From NCBI RefSeq assembly GCF_002933275.1, contig NZ_PSSX01000017.1, positions 1 to 64,000 on the forward strand: 64,000 nucleotides of DNA, read 5' to 3'. The translations under genes and the position numbers were made by a program. The notes below the pieces were generated by a model, which was not told the origin of the DNA, did not search any database, and saw only the letters and a list, made by a program, of their open reading frames with translations. Source of the DNA: Marinobacter maroccanus (lineage in GTDB: Bacteria; Pseudomonadota; Gammaproteobacteria; Pseudomonadales; Oleiphilaceae). Below, in pieces: positions 37,183 to 44,987 of this stretch. The first letter of the stretch is position 1. Each line of letters opens with the position of its first letter.

Positions 37183-38511
37183 ATGATGCAAAATAAAAAG
37201 CGCTTTACTGCAAACAAGCTTCCCCTGGCTGCAGCAATCACCGCCGCAGTCCTGGCAACGCCAGCCGTTGCCGTTGACTTCCACGGTTATGCCCGGGCAG
37301 GCGTGTCCACGAACATTGGCAGCGGTGGCGAGCAAACCTGTTTTGGCAGCGGCTCCACCGGCCACTACGTTGGTCGTCTGGCCGATGAATGCGACACCTA
37401 TTCTGAACTGGCACTTGGCGACGAACTGTTCAGCCAGGACGGCAAAACCTTCCGGTTTGATTCCATGCTGGCCTACAGCGCCAACCGCCAGGGCAACGAC
37501 TACCAGGCCCTGAACGGCTTCAACAACATCAACAACGTGGATTTTGGCAACCAGGAAACCACGTCGAACAGCTCCGACCCGTACGGCGGTGGTGACATTG
37601 CGCTTCGCCAGCTCTATGTCTCCGCCAACAACGTGATTGAATCACTGCCCGGCGCTACCCTCTGGGCCGGTAAGCGCTTCTACAAACGGAAAGATATCCA
37701 TCAACTGGATCTGTTCTACGTCAGTAACGCGGGCTATGGCGCCGGTGTCGAGAACATCACCGCAGGCCCCGGCCAACTCTCACTGGCCTATACCAACTCC
37801 GATACCAGTGATGGTGACAACTTTGTTCAGAACAACAAAGTCGACGTGCGCTACTCCTTCCCTCTGGCAGGCGGTAACAACCTGGAGCTGATCGGCATCT
37901 ACGCCATGGCCGACCTGACCGACGCCCAGGAAGACGCCGGCGTAAATGATGAGAACGGCTACTTCTTCACCGCTGAATTCTCGTCCGGCGTGATGGGCGG
38001 TTTCAACAAATTTGCGGTTCAGTACGGCGCTGACTCCATGGGCTTCGCCCTGGCGGAGAATGCCAGTGGTGGCCGGGTGGACAACGGCAACGTGGCCGGC
38101 TACTTCGAATCCAGCTGGCGCGTGCTCAACCACGGCGTGATCAAGCTTGGCAAAGGCTGGGATCTCGGCCACTCAGTTGTCTACGAGCAGGCTGAGTCTC
38201 ATGACCCGTCCGCCAAAGACGGCGAACGCCTGAGCATTGTTGCGCGCCCGATCTACAACTGGTCGCCAGTCATGAGCACCGCGATCGAAGTGGGCTACAG
38301 CGACACCGACCGCCCCTGGTTCACCGAATCCCAGGACCTCGGTAAATTCGCGATCGCACAGCAGTGGCAAGCAGGCCCCGGATACTGGGCGCGCCCGGTT
38401 ATCCGTGCCTACGCCGCAACCTTCTTTGGTGACGAAGCCGAAGGAGCTCGCGGCGGTGAAGGTGTCGATGGAGATATCCAGATCGGCGCCCAGATCGAAG
38501 CCTGGTGGTAA
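37183..38511 (+). CDS. lamB: Maltoporin LamB
   Basis: This is an outer-membrane trimeric channel for maltodextrins. The 442-residue product has a signal peptide ending at VAVDF; the mature start DFHGYARAGV matches enteric LamB (VDFHGYARSGI). Further hallmarks are WAGKRFYKRKDIHQLDLFY near residue 160 (the greasy-slide/strand region of LamB), a glycine/aromatic-rich barrel and a final Trp (IEAWW), the usual outer-membrane sorting end. An AGGACAC site precedes the start. It is expressed from its own boxed promoter and ends at a terminator before the pullulanase gene. Confidence 0.95.
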   Translation: MMQNKKRFTANKLPLAAAITAAVLATPAVAVDFHGYARAGVSTNIGSGGEQTCFGSGSTGHYVGRLADECDTYSELALGDELFSQDGKTFRFDSMLAYSANRQGNDYQALNGFNNINNVDFGNQETTSNSSDPYGGGDIALRQLYVSANNVIESLPGATLWAGKRFYKRKDIHQLDLFYVSNAGYGAGVENITAGPGQLSLAYTNSDTSDGDNFVQNNKVDVRYSFPLAGGNNLELIGIYAMADLTDAQEDAGVNDENGYFFTAEFSSGVMGGFNKFAVQYGADSMGFALAENASGGRVDNGNVAGYFESSWRVLNHGVIKLGKGWDLGHSVVYEQAESHDPSAKDGERLSIVARPIYNWSPVMSTAIEVGYSDTDRPWFTESQDLGKFAIAQQWQAGPGYWARPVIRAYAATFFGDEAEGARGGEGVDGDIQIGAQIEAWW

Positions 38512-38546
38512 GGCTCTAAAACCCACACTCTCGTTGGACCTCCTCT

Positions 38547-38575
38547 GGGCCGGCTTTTTGCCGGCCCCTTTTTTT
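38547..38575 (+). terminator. Rho-independent terminator of lamB
   Basis: GGGCCGGC, a TTTTT loop and GCCGGCCC are followed by CTTTTTTTT, 36 bases beyond the lamB stop codon. Confidence 0.92.
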
Positions 38576-38591
38576 GCCTCCTGAACTGTTT

Positions 38592-38623
38592 CTACTACCC
38601 CGGCACCATTCCGTCTACGCCCC
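38592..38623. promoter_or_regulatory. MalT-like boxes before the pullulanase gene
   Basis: CTACTACCCC (38592-38601) and CTACGCCCC (38615-38623) are inverted copies of the GGGGTAGTAG and GGGGCGTAG motif, 23 bases apart. They sit directly after the lamB terminator and about 110 bases before the pullulanase start, so the gene has its own promoter. Confidence 0.6.
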
Positions 38624-38729
38624 GAAAAATTGCCCACCGAAGGATGTTCTTCCGGCTGTATCACGCAACTATGAACGTGACCCGAAAGGGTTCAAAGCCA
38701 AACAAAAACAATGGAAAAGGGGATTTCCC

Positions 38730-41700
38730 ATGCCTGAGCAAAAACTGGTTGCAGGAAGCCTGGCACTGGCGTTTTCGCTGGTGCTGGCCGGCTGCAAATC
38801 CGGAAGCAACAGCCCTGCGCCGGACGACGGCACCGGTGGCGGCGGCCAGACCGACACACTGCTGGAGCCGGGTGAGGACGAAGCACTGCTCTATTACAAA
38901 CGACCTGACGAAAACTACAGCGGCTGGGGCCTGCATCTCTGGAACAACCCTGCCGACGGCTGCGACGGCCTTGCCGAGGGGGTTCCAACAGAATGGAGCA
39001 GTCCCCGGTTGCCCGATGGTGTCAGCGATACTTACGGAGCCTGGTACCTGATCCCGATGCGCGAAGCCGGAGAGTGCATGAACTTCATCATACACAAGGG
39101 CGATGAAAAAGATCTGGGCGGCCTTGATCACCGCTGGCACTTCGGCTCCCTCGGCGACCGAATTTTTACCCTCAGCGGCAGCCAGGAATTGTCACAAAAC
39201 CCGATTGAGGCAGAGGCCGTAACCATCGCCGGGGCCAAGGCTCACTGGCTCGATGAAACCACGGTTGTGATCAAGGACGCAGGTAGCCTGGCCCGGGTTG
39301 AACTACGGCACGACCAGAATGCGCAAATCAATGTTACCGAAAGCGATACGCTCGACGGGGGACAGTCCCTGGCACTATCGGCAACGTCCCTTGCTCCTGC
39401 CCTTGCGGAAAAATTCCCGCACCTGAGTGACTGGCCGGCCTTTGAGGTTCAGGCAGGCAACTCGGACATCAAAGCGGCCCTCAAAGGCCAACTGGTGGCC
39501 GCCGGCTTCAACAGCAGTGACGATCTGGTCATGGCGACCGGCGTACAGATTCCGGGTGTTCTGGACGATCTGTTTACCTATAACGGGGAGCTGGGTGCCG
39601 TAGTAAACGGCGCAGACGTGGATTTCGCGGTCTGGGCCCCCACCGCACAGTCTCTGCGTCTGCACGTTTTCGACGATTCAGGCAGTCTGCTTCCAGGCTA
39701 CCCGGTCAGCATGACTGAAACCGATGGTGTCTGGACCTCCAGCGGAAGTTTTGCGGAACTCGATCAGCAGTTCTACCAGTACGAAGTGACGGTCTACCAT
39801 CCTAGAACGGGGGCCATCGAAACCACCATGGTTTCGGACCCCTATGCGCTCAGCCTCTCAACCAACGGCCAGTATGCCCAGGTTGTCGATCTCGAGAGCA
39901 ACCACAAACCGGCAGGCTGGGATTCTCTCTCAACGCCGGCTATGCTCGCTCCGGAGGACGTGGTTGTCTATGAGACCCACATTCGTGATTTCAGCGCCAC
40001 CGATGAAACCCTGGATCCGGCACTGAGGGGCAAATACCGTGCATTCACCGCACCCGCAGACGGCAGCGTCGACAGTGTCGCGCACCTGAAATCCCTGGCC
40101 GATGCCGGCGTCACCCACCTCCACCTGCTTCCCGCTTTCGATATTGCCACGGTCAACGAGGACCCCACCGCGGTGGTCGACATCAGTGATGACTTCGGGC
40201 GTCTTTGCGATCTGTCAGACGAGGCTGCCAGCGCCTATCAGTCATATTGCGCCAGTGGCAAAACGATTCGTCAGGTACTGGCTGAATTTGATCCGCTGAC
40301 CGGCGACGCCCAGGCTCTGTACAACACCTTCCGGGACCTGGACAGCTTCAACTGGGGGTACGACCCGGTACACTTCACCGTTCCGGAGGGCAGCTATGCC
40401 TCCGATGCGGACGGCACCCAGCGTATTCTGGAGTTCCGGGAAATGGTGCAGGCGGCGACAGCACTCGGCCTGAACGTGGTCATGGATGTGGTCTACAACC
40501 ACACCAACTCATCCGGGCTTGCCGAGAATTCCGTACTGGACAAGCTGGTCCCGGGGTATTACCACCGCCAGAATCCGGAAACCGGAGCGGTGGAACAATC
40601 CACCTGCTGCGAGAATACCGCCAGCGAACACGCCATGATGGAAAAGCTCATGGTGGACTCACTGGTGATCTGGGCGGACCAGTACAAAATCTCCGGTTTC
40701 CGCTTCGACCTCATGGGCCACCATATGCTCAGCAATATGGAAAAAGCCCTTGCAGCGGTAAAGGCAGTTGATCCGGACACCTACTTCTACGGGGAGGCCT
40801 GGAACTTCGGCGAAGTGGCCAATAATGCCCGGGGCCAAAACGCCATCCAGTCGAATATGGCAGGCACCGGCATCGGCTCTTTCAACGACCGGCTCCGGGA
40901 TGCCGTCCGTGGCGGTGGCCCCTTTGACGGCGGTGATGCCATCCGCGCCAACCAGGGCTTCGGCAATGGGCTCTTCACTTCACCGAACGATCGCAACAGT
41001 GGCAGCGAAGACGAGAAAAACCGCCTGCTGCAGGTCAGCGACTGGGTACGCATCGGGATTGCCGGCAGCCTGAAGGATTTCAGCTTTGAGACGGCCAATG
41101 GCGAGATTCTGAGTGGCGCCCAGATTGATTACAACGGGCAGAATGCCGGCTATACCGACGATCCCCAGGAAATCATCAACTACGTCTCGAAGCACGACAA
41201 CCAGACCCTGTGGGACAACAACCAGTACAAGGCAGATTTTGCCGCGACCACCATGGAGCGGGCACAGATGCAGGTGGTCAGCCTGGCCGTACCCATCCTC
41301 AGCCAGGGCATCCCATTCCTGCATATGGGTTCGGAGCTGCTGCGCTCAAAATCCATGGAACGGGACAGCTACGACTCCGGCGACTGGTACAACGAAGTGG
41401 ACTTCAGTTACCAGAGCTCGGCCTGGAACCGGGGCCTGCCTCGCCAGGACAAGGACGGCTCGAACTGGGATCTCATCAGCGAAGTGATTCAGTCCGCAGG
41501 AGCCGGTGCAGCGCCGACGCCTGAAGCGATTGCCTACACCAACGAACAGGTCGGCGAGCTTCTGACCGTGCGCAGGGACAGCCCGCTGTTCCGCCTGCAA
41601 ACGGCCGAGGCTATCCAGAATCGCCTGCGCTTCCTGAATACCGGCGTCGGGCAGATTCCGGGAGTGATCGGTTACAGCCTGCTGGATGACGCCACGAACG

Positions 41701-41894
41701 AGCTTGCAGATCTGGATGCCGCCAACGACGAGATTGTTGTTGTGATCAATGCCAGCAATACCACCCAGACTCTGAGTACGGCGCTGACCGGCACCTTTTC
41801 TGTCTTGGCGGACACCTCGCCAACCAGCACGGCCAGCGCGTCGGGCGGCGATTTCTCCGTTCCCGCACTGTCCGTTGGCGTCTTTGCCCGCTGA
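38730..41894 (+). CDS. pulA: Pullulanase-type alpha-1,6-glucosidase, lipoprotein
   Basis: The enzyme cleaves alpha-1,6 branches of pullulan, amylopectin and limit dextrins. I chose the start at 38730 (MPEQKLVAG), after AAGGGGAT, giving 1054 residues. The signal has a lipobox LVLAGC (Cys near residue 21) and a Gly-rich tether. Next comes a pullulanase carbohydrate-binding module (YYKRPDENYSGWGLHLWN near residue 55), an N-terminal beta domain (VDFAVWAPTAQSLRLHVFD) and the GH13 catalytic barrel. The barrel has YETHIRDFS, VMDVVYNHT, the nucleophile region GFRFDLMGHH, YGEAWNFGE and YVSKHDNQTLWD. It is probably lipid-anchored, and may be surface-exposed if a type II secretion system acts on it as in Klebsiella. 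Confidence 0.94.
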   Translation: MPEQKLVAGSLALAFSLVLAGCKSGSNSPAPDDGTGGGGQTDTLLEPGEDEALLYYKRPDENYSGWGLHLWNNPADGCDGLAEGVPTEWSSPRLPDGVSDTYGAWYLIPMREAGECMNFIIHKGDEKDLGGLDHRWHFGSLGDRIFTLSGSQELSQNPIEAEAVTIAGAKAHWLDETTVVIKDAGSLARVELRHDQNAQINVTESDTLDGGQSLALSATSLAPALAEKFPHLSDWPAFEVQAGNSDIKAALKGQLVAAGFNSSDDLVMATGVQIPGVLDDLFTYNGELGAVVNGADVDFAVWAPTAQSLRLHVFDDSGSLLPGYPVSMTETDGVWTSSGSFAELDQQFYQYEVTVYHPRTGAIETTMVSDPYALSLSTNGQYAQVVDLESNHKPAGWDSLSTPAMLAPEDVVVYETHIRDFSATDETLDPALRGKYRAFTAPADGSVDSVAHLKSLADAGVTHLHLLPAFDIATVNEDPTAVVDISDDFGRLCDLSDEAASAYQSYCASGKTIRQVLAEFDPLTGDAQALYNTFRDLDSFNWGYDPVHFTVPEGSYASDADGTQRILEFREMVQAATALGLNVVMDVVYNHTNSSGLAENSVLDKLVPGYYHRQNPETGAVEQSTCCENTASEHAMMEKLMVDSLVIWADQYKISGFRFDLMGHHMLSNMEKALAAVKAVDPDTYFYGEAWNFGEVANNARGQNAIQSNMAGTGIGSFNDRLRDAVRGGGPFDGGDAIRANQGFGNGLFTSPNDRNSGSEDEKNRLLQVSDWVRIGIAGSLKDFSFETANGEILSGAQIDYNGQNAGYTDDPQEIINYVSKHDNQTLWDNNQYKADFAATTMERAQMQVVSLAVPILSQGIPFLHMGSELLRSKSMERDSYDSGDWYNEVDFSYQSSAWNRGLPRQDKDGSNWDLISEVIQSAGAGAAPTPEAIAYTNEQVGELLTVRRDSPLFRLQTAEAIQNRLRFLNTGVGQIPGVIGYSLLDDATNELADLDAANDEIVVVINASNTTQTLSTALTGTFSVLADTSPTSTASASGGDFSVPALSVGVFAR

Positions 41895-41966
41895 CCGGCG
41901 GGTACTGGGACCACCAAACAGCCACCGGACCACCCGGTGGCTTCTACAAAAAGAAGGAGAACACCC

Positions 41967-42395
41967 ATGAACATGAACCTCCACACTCTCGCCCTGGCTT
42001 CCGTTCTGGCCGTCACCGGTTGCGCGACGACCGGGGGCGAGCGAGACTACAGTGACTCGCTGTATCTCAGAGGCCAGTTTGCCTGGTGGGATGCACTGCC
42101 AGAGTACAAAGTGAAGAAGGTCGACAGCGGGCTGTACCGGACTGAAGTGGAACTGAAAGCGGACGGTCAGCCCTACGAATTCAAGTTTGGCGATGCTAAC
42201 TGGAGCAGTGGCACCAACTGTGGCTATCTCTCAGAGGCCGACGACAAGGAGGTTGAGCTGGACAAGCCGGTAAACGCCAACTGTTCCGCGGTGTTCGAGA
42301 ACTTCCGTTTCACACCACCGGAGTCGGCAGTCTACGGCTTTTACTTTGACACCTCGGGCGAAGTGCCACAGGTCTATATCAAGAAGGCCGAATAA
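41967..42395 (+). CDS. Small lipoprotein with a starch-binding-like domain
   Basis: This is a 142-residue predicted lipoprotein (lipobox AVTGC, Cys near residue 18; start at 41967 behind AAGGAGA). The mature part reads LYLRGQFAWWDALPEYKVKKVDSGLYRTEVEL and then YEFKFGDANWSSGTNCGYL. This is the pattern of small beta-sandwich modules attached to amylases and pullulanases or found in SusE/SusF-like starch-binding proteins. Two Cys in the mature part may form a disulphide. It follows the pullulanase gene by 72 bases without a terminator, so it is probably cotranscribed. I infer a glucan-binding accessory protein of the outer membrane; no catalytic residues are evident. Confidence 0.7.
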   Translation: MNMNLHTLALASVLAVTGCATTGGERDYSDSLYLRGQFAWWDALPEYKVKKVDSGLYRTEVELKADGQPYEFKFGDANWSSGTNCGYLSEADDKEVELDKPVNANCSAVFENFRFTPPESAVYGFYFDTSGEVPQVYIKKAE

Positions 42396-42399
42396 AAGA

Positions 42400-42427
42400 A
42401 AAGCCCGGGCATGCGCACCGGGCTTTT
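42400..42427 (+). terminator. Rho-independent terminator after the pullulanase operon
   Basis: AAAGCCCGG, a 9-base loop and CCGGGCTTTT form a clear hairpin with a T-rich end immediately past the lipoprotein stop codon. It can also work in part on the minus strand. Confidence 0.88.
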
Positions 42428-42442
42428 CAAATCTTCTCAAGG

Positions 42443-42460
42443 GGCGCCATTCGGCGCCCT
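42443..42460 (-). terminator. Hairpin at the end of ppiD
   Basis: GGGCGCC, an ATTC loop and GGCGCCC form a perfect 7-bp stem 17 bases beyond the ppiD stop codon. There is no T-run on the minus strand, so it may work together with the neighbouring terminator. Confidence 0.5.
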
Positions 42461-42476
42461 CTTTATGGAGCAGACA

Positions 42477-44321
42477 TCAGGGTCTCTCGACTTCCGCCCG
42501 GTTCCTCAGGAACTGCTGGTAGGCGGCGTATTCACGCTGCCCTTCAAGCGATGCCAGGAACTCACGGAGCTGGTTCAGTTCAGTACCTTCTTCGGCCACC
42601 TGGCCATCGGTGACCTCGTCCAACGCGATCACAGCAGCTGAATTGGCCGTAACAGCCTTGCCGAAACGGGTGTTATCCGCAGGACGGGGCAGCGAAAAGA
42701 CCTGTTGCAGAATAGCGGGCCCAACATCCGAGGCGTTCCGGGCCAGCCCTTCATAGCTCGACCATTCATCAATACCCTCAGGAGTCTCGCCCGCTTCAAG
42801 GTCAGCGATAATCTTATCGGCCCTTTCATCGAGAGCCTCACGTGTCTTGCGCTGCTCAAGTGTGGCACGGATCTGATCACGAACCGCGTCCAGCGGCAGC
42901 TGTTCGGCCTCATGGTACTCACGAACCCGCGCAACAACAGACACGTTGTCACCGACATCAATCAACTCGGTATTGTAGCCAGCCTCCAGAACATCCTCGG
43001 AGAACAGTTGCCGAACCAGCCCGGCATGATCAAACGGAGCCTGGCCACCTTGGCGGGTAATACCAGTGGCCTCACGCACTTCGAGCCCAAGCTCTTCCGC
43101 GGGGCCGGCCAGATCATCGGCTGCATAGGCAGAGTCGGCAAGCTCGGCACGAACCTCCGCAAAACGCTCCCTGGCCTGTTCGCGAGCCAGTTCACGACGC
43201 AGCTGCTCTTCCATTTCAGCCAGAGACGGCACCTCTGACTCCCTCACATCTTCCAGGCGAATCAGATGGACACCGAACGACGTACGAACCGGCTCGGAAA
43301 CTTCCCCCTCTTCAAGGGCGAATAAAGCCTCCTCGAAAGCCTCGGCGTAGATACCCCGGCCGGCATAACCCAGATCGCCGCCTTCCTCAGCAGAGACGGT
43401 ATCAATCGAATACTCCCGGGCGAGATCCGCAAAGGATTCACCAGCCGCCAGGCGCTCCTGGATAGTCGCCATGGTTTCGTCCGCGTCGCTGCCCTCTTCG
43501 ATCAGGATATGAGCCGCACGACGCTCCTCGCTCGCCAGATCAGCCGACCGCTGCTCGTAATAGGCCTGAAGCTCCGCATCGTCAATTTCAATGCTCTCGG
43601 CGAGGGCGCCCTGGGACAGGGTGATATAGGCAGCATCGACCCGCTCCGGCTTCTGGAATGCTGCTGAATTCTCTCCATAGAAGGCTTCAATATCAGCCTC
43701 AGTAACCGAGACGGTATCCGCAACTGCGCTGGCGGGAATATTCAGCACCCGGAAACTGCGGGTCTGATTCTGGATCTGGAGCAGTTGCCCGGCGTTTTCA
43801 TCCGCCACCAGGCCACTCTGGACGATGCCTGCACGGATCTGGTTAACCACATACTGCTTGCGCATGGCTTCACGGAATTCACCGACCCCCATGCCCATGT
43901 TGCGCACCGTGGAAACGAACCGGTCACGGTTGAACTGCCCATCCACCTGGAACTGCGGCATCTGGGTAATCAACGCATCGATATCGGCATCATCCAGTTC
44001 CAGGCCCTGGGCATTGGCATCCTGGATCAGGACCTGTTCCTGGATCAGGGAATCCAGCACGTCTGTGCGAATCTGATCTTCGTCGAGCATGGAAGGGTCG
44101 GGGTTTTCCATCCTGGACAGCCGGCGCTGGCTCTCCATCTGCACCACGCGGAAAAACTCCCGCTCGGTAATATCCTCGCCATTGACCGTTGCCACCTCAG
44201 GCTCGCCGGAGAAGCCGCCAACAATGGCGTCCATTCCCCAGATGGATAGCGACACAATGAGAAGACCAATGATGACCTTGGCAATCGTGCCCTGGGCATT
44301 GTTCCGAATATCTTGAAGCAT
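42477..44321 (-). CDS. ppiD: Periplasmic folding chaperone PpiD (parvulin family)
   Basis: This is an inner-membrane-anchored periplasmic chaperone at the Sec translocon exit. The 614 residues have one N-terminal anchor (VIIGLLIVSLSIWGMDAIVGGF, near residues 16-37), a SurA-like N-terminal chaperone domain and a parvulin domain. The parvulin domain runs from RRAAHILIEEGSDADE (near 265) to GVHLIRLEDV (near 355). A long C-terminal chaperone part follows. The length is close to E. coli PpiD (623). The position after hupB, downstream of tig-clpP-clpX-lon, is the enterobacterial order. An RBS GGGAG lies before the ATG. Confidence 0.93.
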   Translation of the reverse strand: MLQDIRNNAQGTIAKVIIGLLIVSLSIWGMDAIVGGFSGEPEVATVNGEDITEREFFRVVQMESQRRLSRMENPDPSMLDEDQIRTDVLDSLIQEQVLIQDANAQGLELDDADIDALITQMPQFQVDGQFNRDRFVSTVRNMGMGVGEFREAMRKQYVVNQIRAGIVQSGLVADENAGQLLQIQNQTRSFRVLNIPASAVADTVSVTEADIEAFYGENSAAFQKPERVDAAYITLSQGALAESIEIDDAELQAYYEQRSADLASEERRAAHILIEEGSDADETMATIQERLAAGESFADLAREYSIDTVSAEEGGDLGYAGRGIYAEAFEEALFALEEGEVSEPVRTSFGVHLIRLEDVRESEVPSLAEMEEQLRRELAREQARERFAEVRAELADSAYAADDLAGPAEELGLEVREATGITRQGGQAPFDHAGLVRQLFSEDVLEAGYNTELIDVGDNVSVVARVREYHEAEQLPLDAVRDQIRATLEQRKTREALDERADKIIADLEAGETPEGIDEWSSYEGLARNASDVGPAILQQVFSLPRPADNTRFGKAVTANSAAVIALDEVTDGQVAEEGTELNQLREFLASLEGQREYAAYQQFLRNRAEVERP

Positions 44322-44394
44322 GTTTCTCCCGGATCCCTGTTCAAGGTGGTGCGGTTTTTTCGTTTCAGCGCGCTGTTACGGGCGGACCTAACGT

Positions 44395-44424
44395 AAAAAG
44401 GCGCACCCGGTCTGGAATGCGCCT
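44395..44424 (-). terminator. Rho-independent terminator of hupB
   Basis: On the minus strand, AAGGCGCA and TGCGCCTTTTT form a stem with a T-run. It lies in the hupB-ppiD gap. A second perfect-ended hairpin (GGCTCC...GAGCC, 44441-44460) lies between it and the hupB stop codon. Confidence 0.8.
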
Positions 44425-44476
44425 TGAATTCTTCGTGGGTGGCTCCCTGTGACAGGAGCCACCGGAGAAAGAACCG

Positions 44477-44749
44477 TTACTTAACGGCGTCTTTCAGGGC
44501 CTTGCCTGCTTTGAACCCAGGCACTTTGGAGGCCGGAATCTTGATCTCGGCACCAGTCTGCGGGTTACGACCGGTACGAGCAGCACGCTCTTTAACGGAG
44601 AAGGTACCAAAACCGATCAGAGTTACCTGATCGCCTTTTTTCAGGGCACCGGTGATGGAGTTGGTCATTGCGTCCAGAGCACGGCCAGCGGCGGCTTTGG
44701 AAATATCTGCGGACTCTGCAATTGCATCGATAAGTTCGGACTTGTTCAC
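44477..44749 (-). CDS. hupB: DNA-binding protein HU, beta type
   Basis: This is a small histone-like protein that bends and compacts DNA as a dimer. The 90-residue product is read from a GTG start at 44749 ([26 protein letters not shown]), with AAGGGG upstream. A longer in-frame ATG reading adds an unlikely basic N-terminus. The DNA-binding arm [24 protein letters not shown] contains the conserved RNP tip near residues 61-63. The end is [14 protein letters not shown]. It lies between lon and ppiD as in E. coli and has a good sigma-70 promoter about 190 bases upstream. Confidence 0.95.
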   Translation of the reverse strand: MNKSELIDAIAESADISKAAAGRALDAMTNSITGALKKGDQVTLIGFGTFSVKERAARTGRNPQTGAEIKIPASKVPGFKAGKALKDAVK

Positions 44750-44942
44750 ACTAAACCCCTTCGATTTCAGGTTGAAGATGTTATAGGTTGGATTGTTTTT
44801 TCTCGGACGTTCTCGACTATCGCATAAGCGGTCAGAGAATTCCATTCTTCAGTTTTCTTATTCCTTTCGGCTTTATACCGGCATTCGGAATAGGCACTTA
44901 CTGCGCGGGAGCCCTTGGTATTGGCTGCTTCACGGCGAAACA

Positions 44943-44972
44943 GTTATACCAATGGGCTCTCAGGCATGTCAA
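44943..44972 (-). promoter_or_regulatory. Sigma-70 promoter of hupB
   Basis: On the minus strand, TTGACA (44967-44972), an 18-base spacer and TATAAC (44943-44948) make a near-consensus promoter just past the lon stop codon. Transcription from it would give hupB a leader of roughly 190 bases. Confidence 0.7.
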
Positions 44973-44987
44973 CAACTCATCAAGGCT

